Shown here: one piece after another, positions 25,250 through 37,520 of the stretch
Layout of the letters: each line of letters starts with the position of its first letter
Numbering within the stretch: position 1 is the first letter of the stretch
From: Agapanthus africanus
Lineage: Eukaryota; Streptophyta; Magnoliopsida; Asparagales; Amaryllidaceae
Reading direction: 5' to 3'
DNA length: 64,000 bases
Assembly (NCBI GenBank): GCA_030015575.1
Contig: CM057347.1
Location: forward strand, 404,954,248-405,018,247
Translations under genes and position numbers: made by a program
Notes under the pieces: model-generated
What the model saw: the letters and a program-made list of their open reading frames with translations, nothing else
Databases searched by the model: none
What the model was told of the DNA's origin: nothing

Positions 25250-27310
25250 AAACTGGGAACAATTGACCACCATATCGTTAAACTGAGAACAGTTGACCGC
25301 CACGTCGTTAAACTGGAAACAATCGACCCCTAAGTCATTAAACTGGGAGTGTAAAAAAATATGTAAATAAATAAATAGCCGAAATGATGGGACAACCGCA
25401 AATAAATAGACGAAATGATAGGGCAATCGCGACTTTCGCAATAAGAAAAACTGAAATGATAGAGCAATCACAGCAAAAAAAACTTGTATACAAATAAATA
25501 TTTCAAACTCCTCCAAAGGTGAGTGATGAGTCGCTCTTGACACCATCCCAGTGTAGCGACGCAGACGCCGACCAAAAAAACCAAGATCCAAATTCCCCAA
25601 ATTCTCCCAGCCCTACGTCCAGTCCCCAAATTGACTACCGTATACAATCCACGGGCTCAAATAATCCTCATTACACTCGTGCCCCACCGCAATCACCGGT
25701 CCCGTGGCCGGTCTCCGCCTATGTATTCTCATGATACATGAGGAGAACAAAACTTAGAAGATCTTCTCGACTCGTAAGAAAACACCTTCGTGTGATCTTT
25801 ACAACTCACAAGGGAAAAACACACTTGGGGGTCCTCACGACTTCTAATGAGAAAATACACCTATGAGATCCTTTTGACTCGTAGAGAGAAAATTCTTTTA
25901 CAGGATCCTTACAGCTCATAAAATTGAAAAGCCTTAGGTAATAACCTAAACCTATCTTCTAAGCCATCGCCCCCAACAGGCAAAGGCATATGATGAATTG
26001 CTCCTAGCACCTGCGCTCCAGTGTTAGCACCGCTGATGCCGACCCCAAACCCAAAATTCCTAACTTTCGATCCAATAGACCCTTAAGTCATTAAACTGGG
26101 AACAGATGATCCCTAAGTCGTTAAACTGGGAGCGAGGGAAATCCCCTCCAGGCAAATGATGATTCGCTCCTGGTACTATATTTCAGTATAGTGATGCTGA
26201 TGCCAAACCAAAACCAAAATCCCCAAATCCTCTCATGATAAATGATGATTCGCTCCTGGTACCATATTCCAAAATAGCGATACTAATGCTATCCCAAATC
26301 CTAAGTTCTCTATGGCAGATGATGATTCGCTCATGGTACCATATTCCGATGTAGCAATGCTGACGCTAAACAAAAACCAAAATTCCAAGTCCTAGGCTCA
26401 AAATCCTTGCTGGACGAAGAAGAAACTCCTAAATCAAATCAAATCAACAAGTCAACCAACAATCTCTGCATCGGAATCATGCTTCGTCTCAGAATGTACC
26501 TCGTGTCAAAATCACGCTTTGTCTCGGAATATCTGCTCCCATGTCGGAATCATGCTTCGTCCCAGAATCAATCTCTGCATTGGAATTATAGTTCATTCAG
26601 AATGTCAACCTATGTGTCGGAATCATGCTTCGTCTCAAAATATACCCCAGGTCGAAATCACGCTTCGCCTCGGAGTATCTGCCTTTCCTATCGGAATTAA
26701 GCTTCACCGTAGAATCAACCTCTGCATCAAAACTATATTTTGTTCAGAATTTCTACCTCTACGTCAAAATCATACTTCGTCTCAGAATATATCCCGGGTC
26801 GAAATCACACTTTGCCTCAGAGTATCTGTCTTCCCTGTCGGAATTATGTTTCGCCCCAGAATCAACCTCTGCATCGGAACTATGATTCGTTTAGAATGTT
26901 TACCCTGCGTCGGAATTATGCTTCTTCTTAGGATACACCTATCCCGTGTCGAAATTATGCTTCGTCCAGGAACCCTGCGTCAGAATTATGTTTCATCTCA
27001 GGATACGCATGTCACGTGTCGGAATTATGCTTCGTCCCGGAACCCTGCATCGGAATCATGTTTCGTCTCTAAATATACATGTCCCGTGTCGGAATTATGC
27101 TTCACCTCGGAACCCCGCGTCGGAATTATGCTTCGTCTCAAGGTATATCTGACCCACGGAATTACGATCCGCTCCTTGGAATGATGCTCCAATACCCGAA
27201 ATTATGTTCCGCACCTCGAAATGATACTCCGATCCTCGGAATGATGCTCCTGGAGCGATGCTCCGCTTCCGGAATAATGTTCCACCTCGAAGTCAAACTC
27301 CCCACGTAAG
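25250..27310 (+). repeat. Complex tandem-repeat tail of the Tat-type element
   Basis: At least four repeat families follow one another: a unit with CGTTAAACTGG(G/A)A of about 37 bp (25240-25350); a CGAAATGATAGGGCAATCGC unit (25380-25480); a unit containing GATGATTCGCTCCTGGTACC, about 90-110 bp, at 25520, 26000, 26155, 26235 and 26315; and a long run of CGGAAT(C/T)ATGCTTCGTC units (26470-27300). Between them, 25740-25960 holds CTCGTAAG/CTTACGAG hairpin-like units. Long reading frames here are repeat artefacts. Confidence 0.75.
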
Positions 27311-27373
27311 AAAATCCATCAATTTCATGCACACGGCTTATGTACGCAGTGTGCATTCATTGATTGAGGGCAC

Positions 27374-28868
27374 TTTGTTGGGGTCAAAAATTACACCTCA
27401 AGGTCGAGATCAATAAGTCAAAGTCAAGGCCCGAAAAGTGGGCCCGAGCCTAATTCCGAATCTAACTCAAGTGGGCACAAGTCTGAACCCAAGTCTAAAC
27501 AAGCGGGCCCAAGCCCAGGTCAAGTCGGCCCATGTCCAAGTCGAACTCGAACATAAAGAAGCCGGCATCCCCCATGCCAAAAAGAAAATTATGTAATAAA
27601 TAATTTTGATATAATTTTCATGCATGAATGTAAAATAAATGGACAAAAAACCAAATTTTTGTAAAGCCTGTGGCTCATGTACAAAAAGAAATAAGCACAT
27701 GATGCATGTGATGGGAAAAATAACATTTTGTAAAGCCCAAGGGGTTATGTGTAAACGTGTAAGCCTAAATAAAGCAACATTATAATGAAATGAAACAAAT
27801 TCATTCCCCTCAAAAACATTAAGGTTATGTGCCTCCTTCTCCTTCCCCAAGATTTTAAACCTTCTTTTCTTTTTTGAATTAAATCAAGAGTTTAACTCTT
27901 CCTTTCCCAAAAAGAAATAGTTTTTCATTATAAAACCCTCGAAAGGACCATCAAATCTCTAAAAGGGAGATTTTTAATCTCATTGTCCTCTTTTCTCCAA
28001 GATCCAACAAAAAGATAGGGGGAAGAAGAAACCCATATCAAAAGAACCCATTTTAGGAGAGTTTAAGGGTTGAAGAGGAAAAAAAGAGATCTCTTTTCAC
28101 CATCCAAGATCTAAACCCTTTGGGAGTTTAATTCCAAATCAATTTTGAGGAGCTCAACTCCAAATCTAACATCCAAATTCTTAAGAGTTTAACCCTAAAT
28201 CCAGATCATTTAGGAGTTAAACTCCAAATAAAAATCCTTCCTTTTATAGGAGTTTAACTCCAAATAAAAATCCTTCTTTTTCTAGAAGTTTAACTCTAAA
28301 ACCCCTCGGGAGTTCAACTCCCAGTTCAGGGGCTAAACCCATTTTTCTGCTGGCGCCCAGCATCCGCATACCGGGCGCGTGACCCGCTGGCGCCCACCAT
28401 CTATGCGCCACGTATGTGACCGCTGACGCCCAGCGCCCACGTGCCACGCATGTGACCCGCAGGCACCGGCGCCCACGCACCATCTCATGCATCCTTAAAA
28501 CGCTCCTCACCCCTCTTCTTCCCACACGATCCACACTCAAAACACATCCCCCGTTAGAAAAAATTTCTAATGGGACGCTGCCCCGCACCCCAAAAGAGAG
28601 TTGCTAACCCCTTGACCCCCAACCTGCTATCCGGGTAGCGGGACCCCCGTAAACTCTGCGAGGCCCCTGATACGCTAAAGACCCTTTCAAAACACAACAC
28701 ACGCACTTTGCACATTGAGTTCGCATTACCAGTTTTACCCATCAATCGGAAGTTCACTTTCTCCAAAAGCGAGAAGTAATTAACGGCAGCTTAGTCCACG
28801 GCTACCGGAGATTCAGATCCTCACAATCAAAAACCCCCGGCCTACCCCAGATAGGGGGAATTTGTAAC
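27374..28868 (+). repeat. 3' LTR of the Tat-type element, palindrome-rich
   Basis: Starts TGTTGGGGTCAAAAATTAC; the end is taken near GGAATTTGTAACA. At 28050-28330 it carries a run of short palindromes centred on TTTAA or TTAA, such as GGAGTTTAACTCC, GGAGTTAAACTCC and GGGAGTTCAACTCCC. A GC-rich patch at 28350-28490 repeats CTGGCGCCCA and CGTGACCCGC units. No second LTR of this element was found, so age is unknown. Confidence 0.55.
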
Positions 28869-28899
28869 ACGCCTTACAAGCGACGTGTATTCCTATCTC

Positions 28900-31655
28900 A
28901 ATAGGGTGACAAAAAACACTCTACAGAGAGGTACTTCAGTTTCTTTAAAGACAGTGATAGGGAGGTTTTGATGACCCAAGTTTATCAATACTGTTGTTCT
29001 AGACTATGAGACCTGACAGGTGGATTCTAAATTTAATTTAGAAGTGCGCGTGTATATAACTCTACCAAAGGGTTGTTATAATCAGTGGGAGCAGTGGAAG
29101 CGTGGTGGGCCAGTAGCTTATGTCTATTTATAGACTAAAGCAAGTATAGCGGAGATGGGTCATCTATTCTTGATGGTATAGTCATAGTATTTGACTTCAT
29201 CAAGAATAACAGATAGACCTATAAGAAGGTTGAGTGAAGGGTTTTTGGATGACATGATCCTAATAAGAAATGTTGTTCCTATACTATGATTGGTTAAACT
29301 GTGGTTGTCACAGATGTTTCTTCACAAAGAAACTGGATGAAATATCAGATATTCTGATGACTGGATCTATGGTTTTAGATCTAGATTGGGGAAATGTCCC
29401 AATTCGGGTACTTAGACACTATTTTAAAGTATTTTAGAATGGACGACTCCTGTCGTGGTCGTGTACCCGCAGGTGCTGGAGTCACCATCTCTAAAAAAAT
29501 GTCTTCTGGACTGATGAGGAGAGGGATTTGCATGATTGACATATCACTTATTTAGGCAATTAAGTCAATCATGAGATGTCAAGTACCATACCAGATATTG
29601 CTTTTACACTAGCTGCAATAAGCAGATATTAATCCAATTCTGAAGAAACAATAGGAAAGCAATTATAAAAATGAGAGAATATTCTTGGTATATAGTAACG
29701 ACTACCTCCTTCAGGAGGCGGTTATCATTTTAGGCTTCCAAGATATCCTGGATAACAGAGTGGTTGTCAGAGTTAAAGTTTACCCTCTTCTGAAGGGAAG
29801 TATGTTGGACAGAGGGTCCAAGTGGATACTGAGGAAAGCATGACGCAGGATACAAATTAAATTCAGTGGAAGATACAGTCTACGAAGTTTGCTGGATTTG
29901 AAGTTCATTTATGAACTTGGTCCTATCAGATATCCAGACAAATTCTAAGACAGGTATCACTCATTTCCGGAGATGGTCGTTCTCCGTGAAGTTGAGATAT
30001 AGAGAGATAAAGATAGATGTATTGGAGCAGATCAACTGACTAAGCTTATTTCTCGAACACGAATATCTCGCAAACATGATTTGCGAAACTGATTAGTAGA
30101 GAAGTTGGGTGTTTGGTATCACACGGGCAATGAGTATGCGACACCGTAATAATTAACCATAAGTGCAAATGGGAGATTGTTGGCTATAGTGCCATCAAGG
30201 CAATTATTGTAATCGCAGGCAGGAGATTATGATGATTGAGGAAGGACCTATACGAGTAGAACAGTCTTACTCAAGATGATAGTATGCTATCTGGTTTATC
30301 TCTTTCACCATGTACATATATTATGTGGTATTATGGATCACTATAACATGTTGATAGAGCCCATAGAATTCTTGCTTGACTACCAGGATTATTGTGGCGA
30401 TCACACTTTGTAAGAACTGGGTGGTCTATTAACATATCCTTAAATGTCTCTAGTCATGAGAATATCGATACTGTGCATCGATATTCCAGAGTAGACTAGT
30501 GTATACATTTCTTGACCCTGACGAGGGACGATGACCAGTCTCACAGCCATTAGTACAAGTTAGTCACCAAAGATAGTATACAGGTGCTTATTGGGTTATG
30601 AGTTACACTGGACGGACTCGCCGGGAATATGCTAGATGGTATATACCTATTGTCAGATAGCAGTTCTCTGATGACATGAGTACAACTTAGTCTGTCGACC
30701 TGAGATTATCATTTGTCTCATGTGAGTTTCCACTGTACTTTGATTATTACCCTACCACGGCTCTACTGAGTCATGCAAACAGATTTTAGTTGGGTACAAT
30801 CCCGAGCCATATGGAGGCAGTGAGTGAATCGTTAGAGATTTGTCTCTTCCGTTATTATGGGTAGATGTCACGCTATGCACAGGTGGCCATCACCAGAAAT
30901 TCTTGGCCAAGGTGGATGAGAATTACTAATTTGGATCAGTAGTTTCTCAGTGGGTGGTGGGCTTCACACCGACACGACTTGTCGCGTTATTAAGGGTCTG
31001 ACTTTATCCACCCCCAAGACCCGATATGCGATACTCTTAGATGAACAGATCAGAATGTACGGAGATTGTCACTTTCAGGCTCAGTAGGAATACAGACAAG
31101 TTTGCTTATCGGCCTTCCTTTCGTTCAATAATTAGGTAGCCGTTACATAAAGCTAAAGCCGCTGACGTGCTTGTGGTTAAACCTACTACTATCGTATTGT
31201 CGAGTGTTTAGAGCCCCACACAGAGAGTTTCTCCAGCTCAAATGAAATGATATAGTGTACGTATTTTGATACGTACTTGGTTCGATTAAAACACGTGTGT
31301 TTGTACACGTACTCTTAATCGAACATTTTATTAATACTAGCCGAATTGAAAGATATCCAGGTTATCACATTTTGGATTAAATATGAGCTAATATTATATA
31401 TCTCTTTTAGTACCTCTCTTTTCAGTATTCGTATTTTGATAAAATACGGTATTTATACGAATACAGGTATTTGTATAAATACGGGTATTTGTGTCTTGAT
31501 ATTAATATGGGTATTTATATCATTAGTATAAATACGGGTATTCGTATTTTATACGAATACGGGTGTATGTATTTGTAGCATATACTTGTATAGTGTATTT
31601 GTATATATTTATACACACGCACATACATATATATATATGTGTACAATGAGGTGGT
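28900..31655 (+). mobile_element. Degraded Angela-like copia fossil, left part (internal remnant and start of its 3' LTR)
   Basis: Base-level similarity to the element at the left edge of the window is visible although the protein has decayed: the segment around 29030-29230 aligns with its reverse transcriptase region, and GCAAATGGGAGATTGTTGG at 30165-30183 aligns with its purine tract and LTR start. The LTR begins at 30179 and continues to 31655, where another element is inserted, then resumes at 45087. Very many breaks; this is an old fossil. Identity to the first element is about 65-70% by eye in the LTR. Confidence 0.75.
31430..31640. repeat. Degenerate short tandem repeat inside the copia LTR
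   Basis: Repeated ATACGGGTATTTGTAT / ATACGAATACGGGT units with a trailing (TA)n(TG)n tract. Low complexity, not coding. Confidence 0.7.
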
Positions 31656-34600
31656 TGTTCCTCTCCGAACGGCTGCCAAGACATGGACGTCTTGCCTGAG
31701 ATTCGGGGCAGATGCTATTTGGTTTCATCCGTCCACCTTTCCGAAGATGCCAAGTTGATTTATGGCACCGTGTATCGGAGGTTTAGACGGATGCGGCCGA
31801 TGTAGCAGACTTCGTCAGATTCCCCCTCGTTTGAGGGGTTTTTGATTGTGGGGACGCTCTTCCCTGCAGGCGTAAGCCCCTGCAGTTAATTACGCTACCG
31901 CATCGCGATAGCAATTTTTTCCTTCTCCAGAATTTCATTTCGTGTCGTGGGTGTTTGTTTTGTTTGTGGTTGCCCGTGGATTGTATACGGAGACTAATTT
32001 ATGTCGTCACCCGTAGGACGTGGATTAGTCCAAATCCGTATTTTCTTAGATTTGGGTTTGAGGTTTTGGTTTAAGGATACGTTAGCCATATTTGAGGCTA
32101 AGATCAACTTAAATGTTTATTAAGGATACGTTAGTCCAATTTGAGACTAAGATCAACTTAACTGGATCGTTTAGATCCAACAAAAGAGCATTTAGGGGCT
32201 CTATTATTCCAGTTTAGGGACATAGTGGTTCATTGCCAGTTTAGGGACATAGTGGTCTATTGCCAGTTTAAGGATATAGTGGTCCATTTAATGTATGGCC
32301 GTCGGGACCCGTCACCTCTCGACGACGTTGAAGGATTATAACGACAGATATCAGAGGAGTTCAGAGATGTACCCTTGAACCAAATTTGGTTGGGAGATCT
32401 ATAGTCCAATTTGGGACTAAAGTCTGTTTGAGAGTTTAAAGATACATTAGCTCTCTTTGAGCTTAAGATCAACTTAAACATTTGTTAAGGATACGTTAGT
32501 CTAATTTGAGACTAAGATCAACTTAACGGGATCGTTTAGATCCGACAAAAGAGCATTTGGGCTCTATTGTTCCAGTTTAGGGACATAGTGGTCCATTGCC
32601 AGTTTAGGGACATGGTGGTCTATTGAATGTATGGCCGTCGGGACCCGTCACCTCTCTGACGACGTTAAAGGATTACAACGACAGATATCAAAGCAGTTCA
32701 GAGATGTACCCTTGAACCAAAGTTGGTTGAAAGAGCAAATGTGCTCAGTTCAAGATGATTTGAGGACTTATGGCCAGTTTGGGCTAAGTCCAATTATGTT
32801 TGAAATATTGGCCCTTTGGGCCATTAGACATTTGTCTAGGTTCAGCCCCTCATCATTCAGCAGTGCTAAACAGAGGTTTGAGGGCTCTGACAACATTTTG
32901 TCTTTGATTTCCTCAATTTTGAGATTCATTTGGAGGAGAGACTTTTGCCTCTAGAAAATTAGCCAATTTGGCTAAAAGTAGTGTTAAACACTAAAGAACA
33001 ACAGTGTTAAATACTGGAGGTAGAACTCTCAAATTAGTGTTAAACACTAAAAGACAATCATTATTAAATACTGTAAATATAATCTTCAATTTAGTGTTAA
33101 ACACTAGAAACAATCAGTGTTAAACACTGAAAATATAATCCCCAAATTAGTGTTAAATACTAAAGAAAGAGGGGTCACGTGTGGACACGTGAGAGCGCCC
33201 AAAGGTGGGACCAGATCCCTTTTCTTCGTTCTGCAATTAAGTGTTAAACACTTTTTTATTATTTTTATTTTGAGCATCACGTGTTGACACGTGATGGGGA
33301 TTTATGCGCTGACTGTTAATGCGTTTGCCAAGGGGTCACGTGGGAGCACGTGAGAGCGCCCAAAACCTTCATTTCTTTTGCTTTTTCTTTCTGCGTTTTG
33401 GGAGTCACGTGGGAGCGCGTGAGGCATTGCCTCAAAGCTTCTTTTCTTCAGGGATCTTTTCAAGGGTCACGTGGGAGCACGTGACCTTAATTCTTTTCAT
33501 GAACAGAGATCTTTTATGTCTCCTTATTTTAAGAATTGAATTATCTGTAGGGTTAAACCCTAATTATGATTTTGGAGGAATTAAATTCCTATGGTGCAAG
33601 AATTAAATTCTTAAGTAGGGTTAAACCCCAATTTCTTTTTAGAGGAATTAAATTCCCATATATGTAAAAGAATTAAATTCTTGAGTAGGGTTAAACCCTA
33701 ATTCTGTCCATCTTGAAGGAATTAAATTCCTATATTTTTAGGAGAATTAAATTCTCATATAGGGTTGAACCCTAGTTTTGTTTTGGGAGAATTAAATTCT
33801 CTAAACTCAATTCCCCCTCTAAGTTTTGGATCTGGATGGCAGGATCTCAACCCGATGAGAATTAAATTCTCAACTTATGGGGAGATGTGCTTTTTGCAGA
33901 TCTTCAACCAAAGGAAGAACTAAGTTCTTTTGCAAAAAAGTTAAACTCTTAGATTTTGAGAATTAAATTATCTTTTTTGAAGTTTTGATCCCTTTCTTTT
34001 CTCACCTAGGATTTTCTTTCTTGAGAATTAAATTCTCCCTTTCTTTTTTTCCTTTGAGAATTAAATTCTCCTCTCTCTGTATTTCTCTCAAAAAAAAGGT
34101 CCCCCCTTCTCTTCTCTTCTTGGCTCCTATTTATAGGAGAAAGAAAAGAAACGATTTGTTTTGTGAATCTTTCATTGAAAGATTTTAATTGATTTCATAA
34201 TTAATATGATCCTTTAGATCACACAATGAATTTTATTCACCGTTGGATTTTAAATCCAAAGATATTCTGTTTGTTATTTTCAGTGAGATTTAGGGGAAAT
34301 CTTTCCTTGTCTAAGATTTTTTCCATAAATTGGTGATTTTTAATCACCCTTGGATTTTTAATCCAACGGTCCCCATAATCCTTTTCCATTTGGAAAAATT
34401 TAGAAGCTTTTAGAATTTAGTTTTATTAACTGTAAGGCTTTCGAAGCCAGTCACATGCTGACACGTGACCCTTGGTCACGCGTGAGCACGTGAACCCCAG
34501 TTGAGTCCTTTAACAGCCGCTTGTTTATGTTGTTGTTTTAACCATCACGTGTCAACACGTGACCATTGGTCACGTGTCAGCACATGATACCTCGTTGAGG

Positions 34601-34857
34601 TAATTCCTGATTTTTAATCAGGGAACAGTGCATAGCATATTTGCTCATAACTTTTGATCCCGGATGAATTATGAAGCGCATAATATATCAAATCGAAGGG
34701 TTTTTCGAGATGCTTCCAATACCATCAGAATTTAATAGTTCCTCATTCGGGAGTTTATCAAAATACAGGCCGGAAGATACTGGTTCGCATTTCCTTAAGC
34801 GTATCGCTGCCATTTGATACCTTGGACTCTTCTGCGCAGAAATTTTTGGCGGGAATA
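31656..34857 (-). repeat. LTR (3' LTR on the element's strand) of the TR-GAG-like element
   Basis: On the plus strand it runs from TGTTCCTCTCC to GGCGGGAATA; the sister LTR ends GGCGGGAACA, the canonical form. It contains an internal tandem duplication (about 32100-32400 and 32480-32730) and a dense field of short palindromes (32960-34620). Both LTRs keep an open frame of 107 codons in the same place (32631-32951 here), antisense to the element. Confidence 0.85.
32960..34620. repeat. Palindrome field in the LTR
   Basis: Dozens of short perfect palindromes in three styles: AGTGTTAAACACT (32975-33250), G-box pairs such as CACGTGGGAGCACGTG (33175-33490 and 34440-34590), and GAATTAAATTC or AGGGTTAAACCCT cores with matching outer bases (33540-34080). 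Conserved in the sister LTR. Confidence 0.8.
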
Positions 34858-34959
34858 AATGTCCCCCACTACTTTGCCCACGTAAGTATATACGTGGGTG
34901 AAATAGTGCAAGGTTATGAGTAGCCATGGAATTGAGGACTTAGGAGACAAGTTTAGGGT

Positions 34960-35380
34960 TCTTGTAGCCTAAGACTTTTCAACTTTATGAGCCGTGAGGG
35001 TCTCACAAAGACTTTTCTCCCTACGGATCGAGAGGATCCCGTAGGTGTATTTTCTCCTTAGGGGTCATGAGGACTACTAAGTGTGTTTTCTCTTATAAGT
35101 CGTAAGGATCTTATAAGAGAATTTCCCCTCTTACGAGTCGAGAGGACCCGTAAGCGGTTGTTTCCCTCTTTGTCGAGATTCGACTTTTGGAGAGTGTGAC
35201 CCGTGGATAGTATGCAAGAGACCGTTTTGGATCGACTTGCAGGGTCCCAGTGCTTAGGAAACAGGGTTTTTAATCCCCGCTGCCTAAGGATTTTCCTTAC
35301 GAGTCGAGACGAATCGAGCATTTCTCGCAAAGACACTAATTTCCTCACGAATCGAGCATTTCTCGCAAGAATATCCTAAC
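34960..35380. repeat. Hairpin-like short repeats in the TR-GAG-like element, block 1
   Basis: Repeated GAGTCGAGAGGA / GTCGTAAGGATCTTATAAG units, each nearly self-complementary. The same family appears at 38230-38760 and, inverted, at 25740-25960. Confidence 0.65.
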
Positions 35381-35639
35381 GTCACGGTTAACCTTTGCTC
35401 TTTACGACAGAGGTCCGTTAGGGTCTGTGGTACTTAGGGTTTTATCTGTCGTACCGCCGCATCGGCTGATGTATTTCTCGATAGACAGTTTTGCTGTTCG
35501 AGTAGCCTTGCGATTGTCGTGTTTCCGATCCCTTCTGGGGCTGGACAAGACATCTTCAAGCAATCCTCCTAGGTAGTTTGACCGTCGGAAGAGCAAGCGT
35601 TAGGAATTTTGCCATGCCGCTTTTTACTTGAGGTTAGGC

Positions 35640-36760
35640 TCATTTTGGAGAGCCCCGATGAGTCATAACCACTCCACGCTGGTGTGGGATGATCTCCGAT
35701 AGTCTTTCAGGCTTTATATGACTTGCCGTTAAGACCCTGAAGCTAGGAATTTGGCCTTTGCTTCGTTTGCTGGCATCGCATCTGCTGTATCGAGATGAAT
35801 GTCGCGGTTGTCTTTAGGTTGCCGGTGAACCGTCGAGGTTTGGAACCAGGGATTTTGCCGTGACTCCTTTTGGTAATGTTGCGTCTGCTGTGTCGAGACG
35901 AACGTCGAGGCGGTGACCACTCCGCACTGGTGCGAGATAATCTCCAATTGTCTTTCAGGCTTTATATGACTTGTTGTTAAGACCCTGAAGCTAGGAATTT
36001 GGCCTTTGCTTCGTTTGCTTGCATTGCGTCTGCTGTATTGAGACGAATGTCGTGGTTGTCTCTAGGTTGCTGGTGAACCGTCGAGATTTGGAACTAGAGA
36101 TTTTGCCGTGGCTCCTTTTGGTGATGTTGCGTCTGCTGTGTCGAGACGAACGTCGAGGTGGTGACCACTCCGCACTGGTGCGAGATAATCTCTGATTGTC
36201 TTTCAGGCTTTATATGACTTGCCGTTAAGACCCTGAAGCTAGGAATTTGGCATTTGCTTCGTTTGCTTGCATTGCGTCCGCTGTATTGAGACGAATGTCG
36301 TGGTTGTCTCTAGGTTGCTGGTGAACCGTCGAGATTTGGAACTAGGGATTTTGCCGTGGCTCCTTTTGGTGATGTTGCGTCTGCTGTGTCGAGACGAACG
36401 TCGAGGTGGTGACCACTCCGCACTGGTGCGAGATAATCTCCGATTGTCTTTCAGGCTTTATATGACTTGCCGTTAAGACCCTGAAGCTAGGAATTTGGCC
36501 TTTTCTTCATTTGCTTGCATTGCGTCTGCTGTATTGAGATGAATGTCATGGTTGTCTCTACGTTGCTGGTGAACCGTCGAGGTTTGGAACTAGGGATTTT
36601 GCCGTGGCTTCTTTTGGTGATGTTGCGTCTGCTGTGTCGAGACGAATGTCGAGGTGGTGACCACTCTGCACTGGTGCGAGCTAATCTCCGATTGTCTTTC
36701 AGACTTTATATGACTTGCCGTTAAGACCCTGAAGCTAGGAATTTGGCCTTCGCTTCGTTT
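35640..36760 (-). repeat. Tandem array of about 248-bp units
   Basis: The landmark CCGTTAAGACCCTGAAGC recurs near 35726, 35974, 36222, 36470 and 36718, giving a period of 248 bp and about four and a half copies at more than 90% identity by eye. Short frames inside repeat with the unit and are not genes. Confidence 0.85.
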
Positions 36761-37520
36761 GCTTTGGTGTGTCCGAATCCTGTCGAAGGAAGGACACTGT
36801 TGTTGACATTGCGTCTGCTGTATCGAGACGAATGCTGAGGTGGAGCTGGGATTTTGCCGTCACTCCGCTTTACTGACCATGGGGTCTTTTGTTGACGTTG
36901 CATCTACATCCTGCTGGACTGCGAAGGAACGCCGTTGTTGATATTGCGTCTGCTGTAACGAGACGAATGCTGAGGTGGAGTTGGGATTTTGCCGTCACTC
37001 CGCATTGTTTCGATCATGGGGTCTCTTGTTGACGTTGCATCTGCATCCTACTGGACTGCGAAGGAACGCCGTTGTTGACATTGCATCTGCGGTAACGAGA
37101 CGAATGCTGAGATGGAGCTAGGATTTTGCCGTCGCTCTGCTTTATTTTGACCACGAGGTCTTTTGTTGATGTTGCTTCTGCATCCTGTTGGACTGCGAAG
37201 GAACGCCATTGTTGACATCTCGTCTGCTGTATCGAGACGAATGCTGAAGTGGAGCTAGGATTTTGCCGTCGCTCTGCTTTGTTTCGACCGTGAGGTCTTT
37301 TGTTGACGTTGCATCTGCATCCTGCTGGACTGCGAAGGAACGTCATTGTTGACATCTCGTCTGCGGTATCGAGACGAATGCTGAGGTGGAGCTGGGATTT
37401 TGCCGTCACTCCGCTTTATTTCGACCATGAGGTCTTTTGTCGGCGTTGTATCCATATCCTGCTGGACTGCGAAGGAACGACGTTGGTGATCTCTAAGTTG
37501 TCGACATCGACGTCGAGACA
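36760..37520 (-). repeat. Tandem array of about 137-bp units
   Basis: The landmark GTTGACGTTGCATCTGCATC (or near variants) recurs near 36891, 37028, 37164, 37302 and 37439, giving a period of 136-138 bp. It shares the CGTCTGCTGTATCGAGACGA core with the adjacent 248-bp array, so one array probably arose from the other. Confidence 0.85.

Larger units (their letters stand above)
23636..28868 (+). mobile_element. Tat-type Ty3-gypsy fossil (gag, tandem-repeat tail, 3' LTR), left end missing
   Basis: Starts within intron 1 of the PPD4-like gene, exactly where the second copy at 51338 continues as plain intron. Seen: two gag C-terminal blocks (about 23900-24150 and 24900-25120), each with the pattern YSFR(R/K)......IFK(D/N)AL.NGLQLP followed by YY.YHR...H.I.D, which is the Tat/Ogre gag tail; then 25250-27300, almost wholly tandem repeats; then a GAGGGCAC tract and a 3' LTR. 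No reverse transcriptase or integrase is seen. It is broken with many interruptions. It shares repeat families with the minus-strand element at 31656-45086. The right limit is approximate. Confidence 0.65.

Noticed and set aside
26407-27310. Long overlapping reading frames of 60-220 codons on the plus strand
   Set aside because: They lie in a run of CGGAAT.ATGCTTCGTC units and are repetitive in all frames; tandem-repeat artefacts, not genes.
25240-27310. CRISPR-like appearance of short regularly spaced repeats
   Set aside because: Units are contiguous and diverged, with no unique spacers, in a eukaryotic retroelement.
28244-28588. 114-codon minus-strand frame
   Set aside because: Falls on the GC-rich repeat patch of an LTR; composition explains the open frame.
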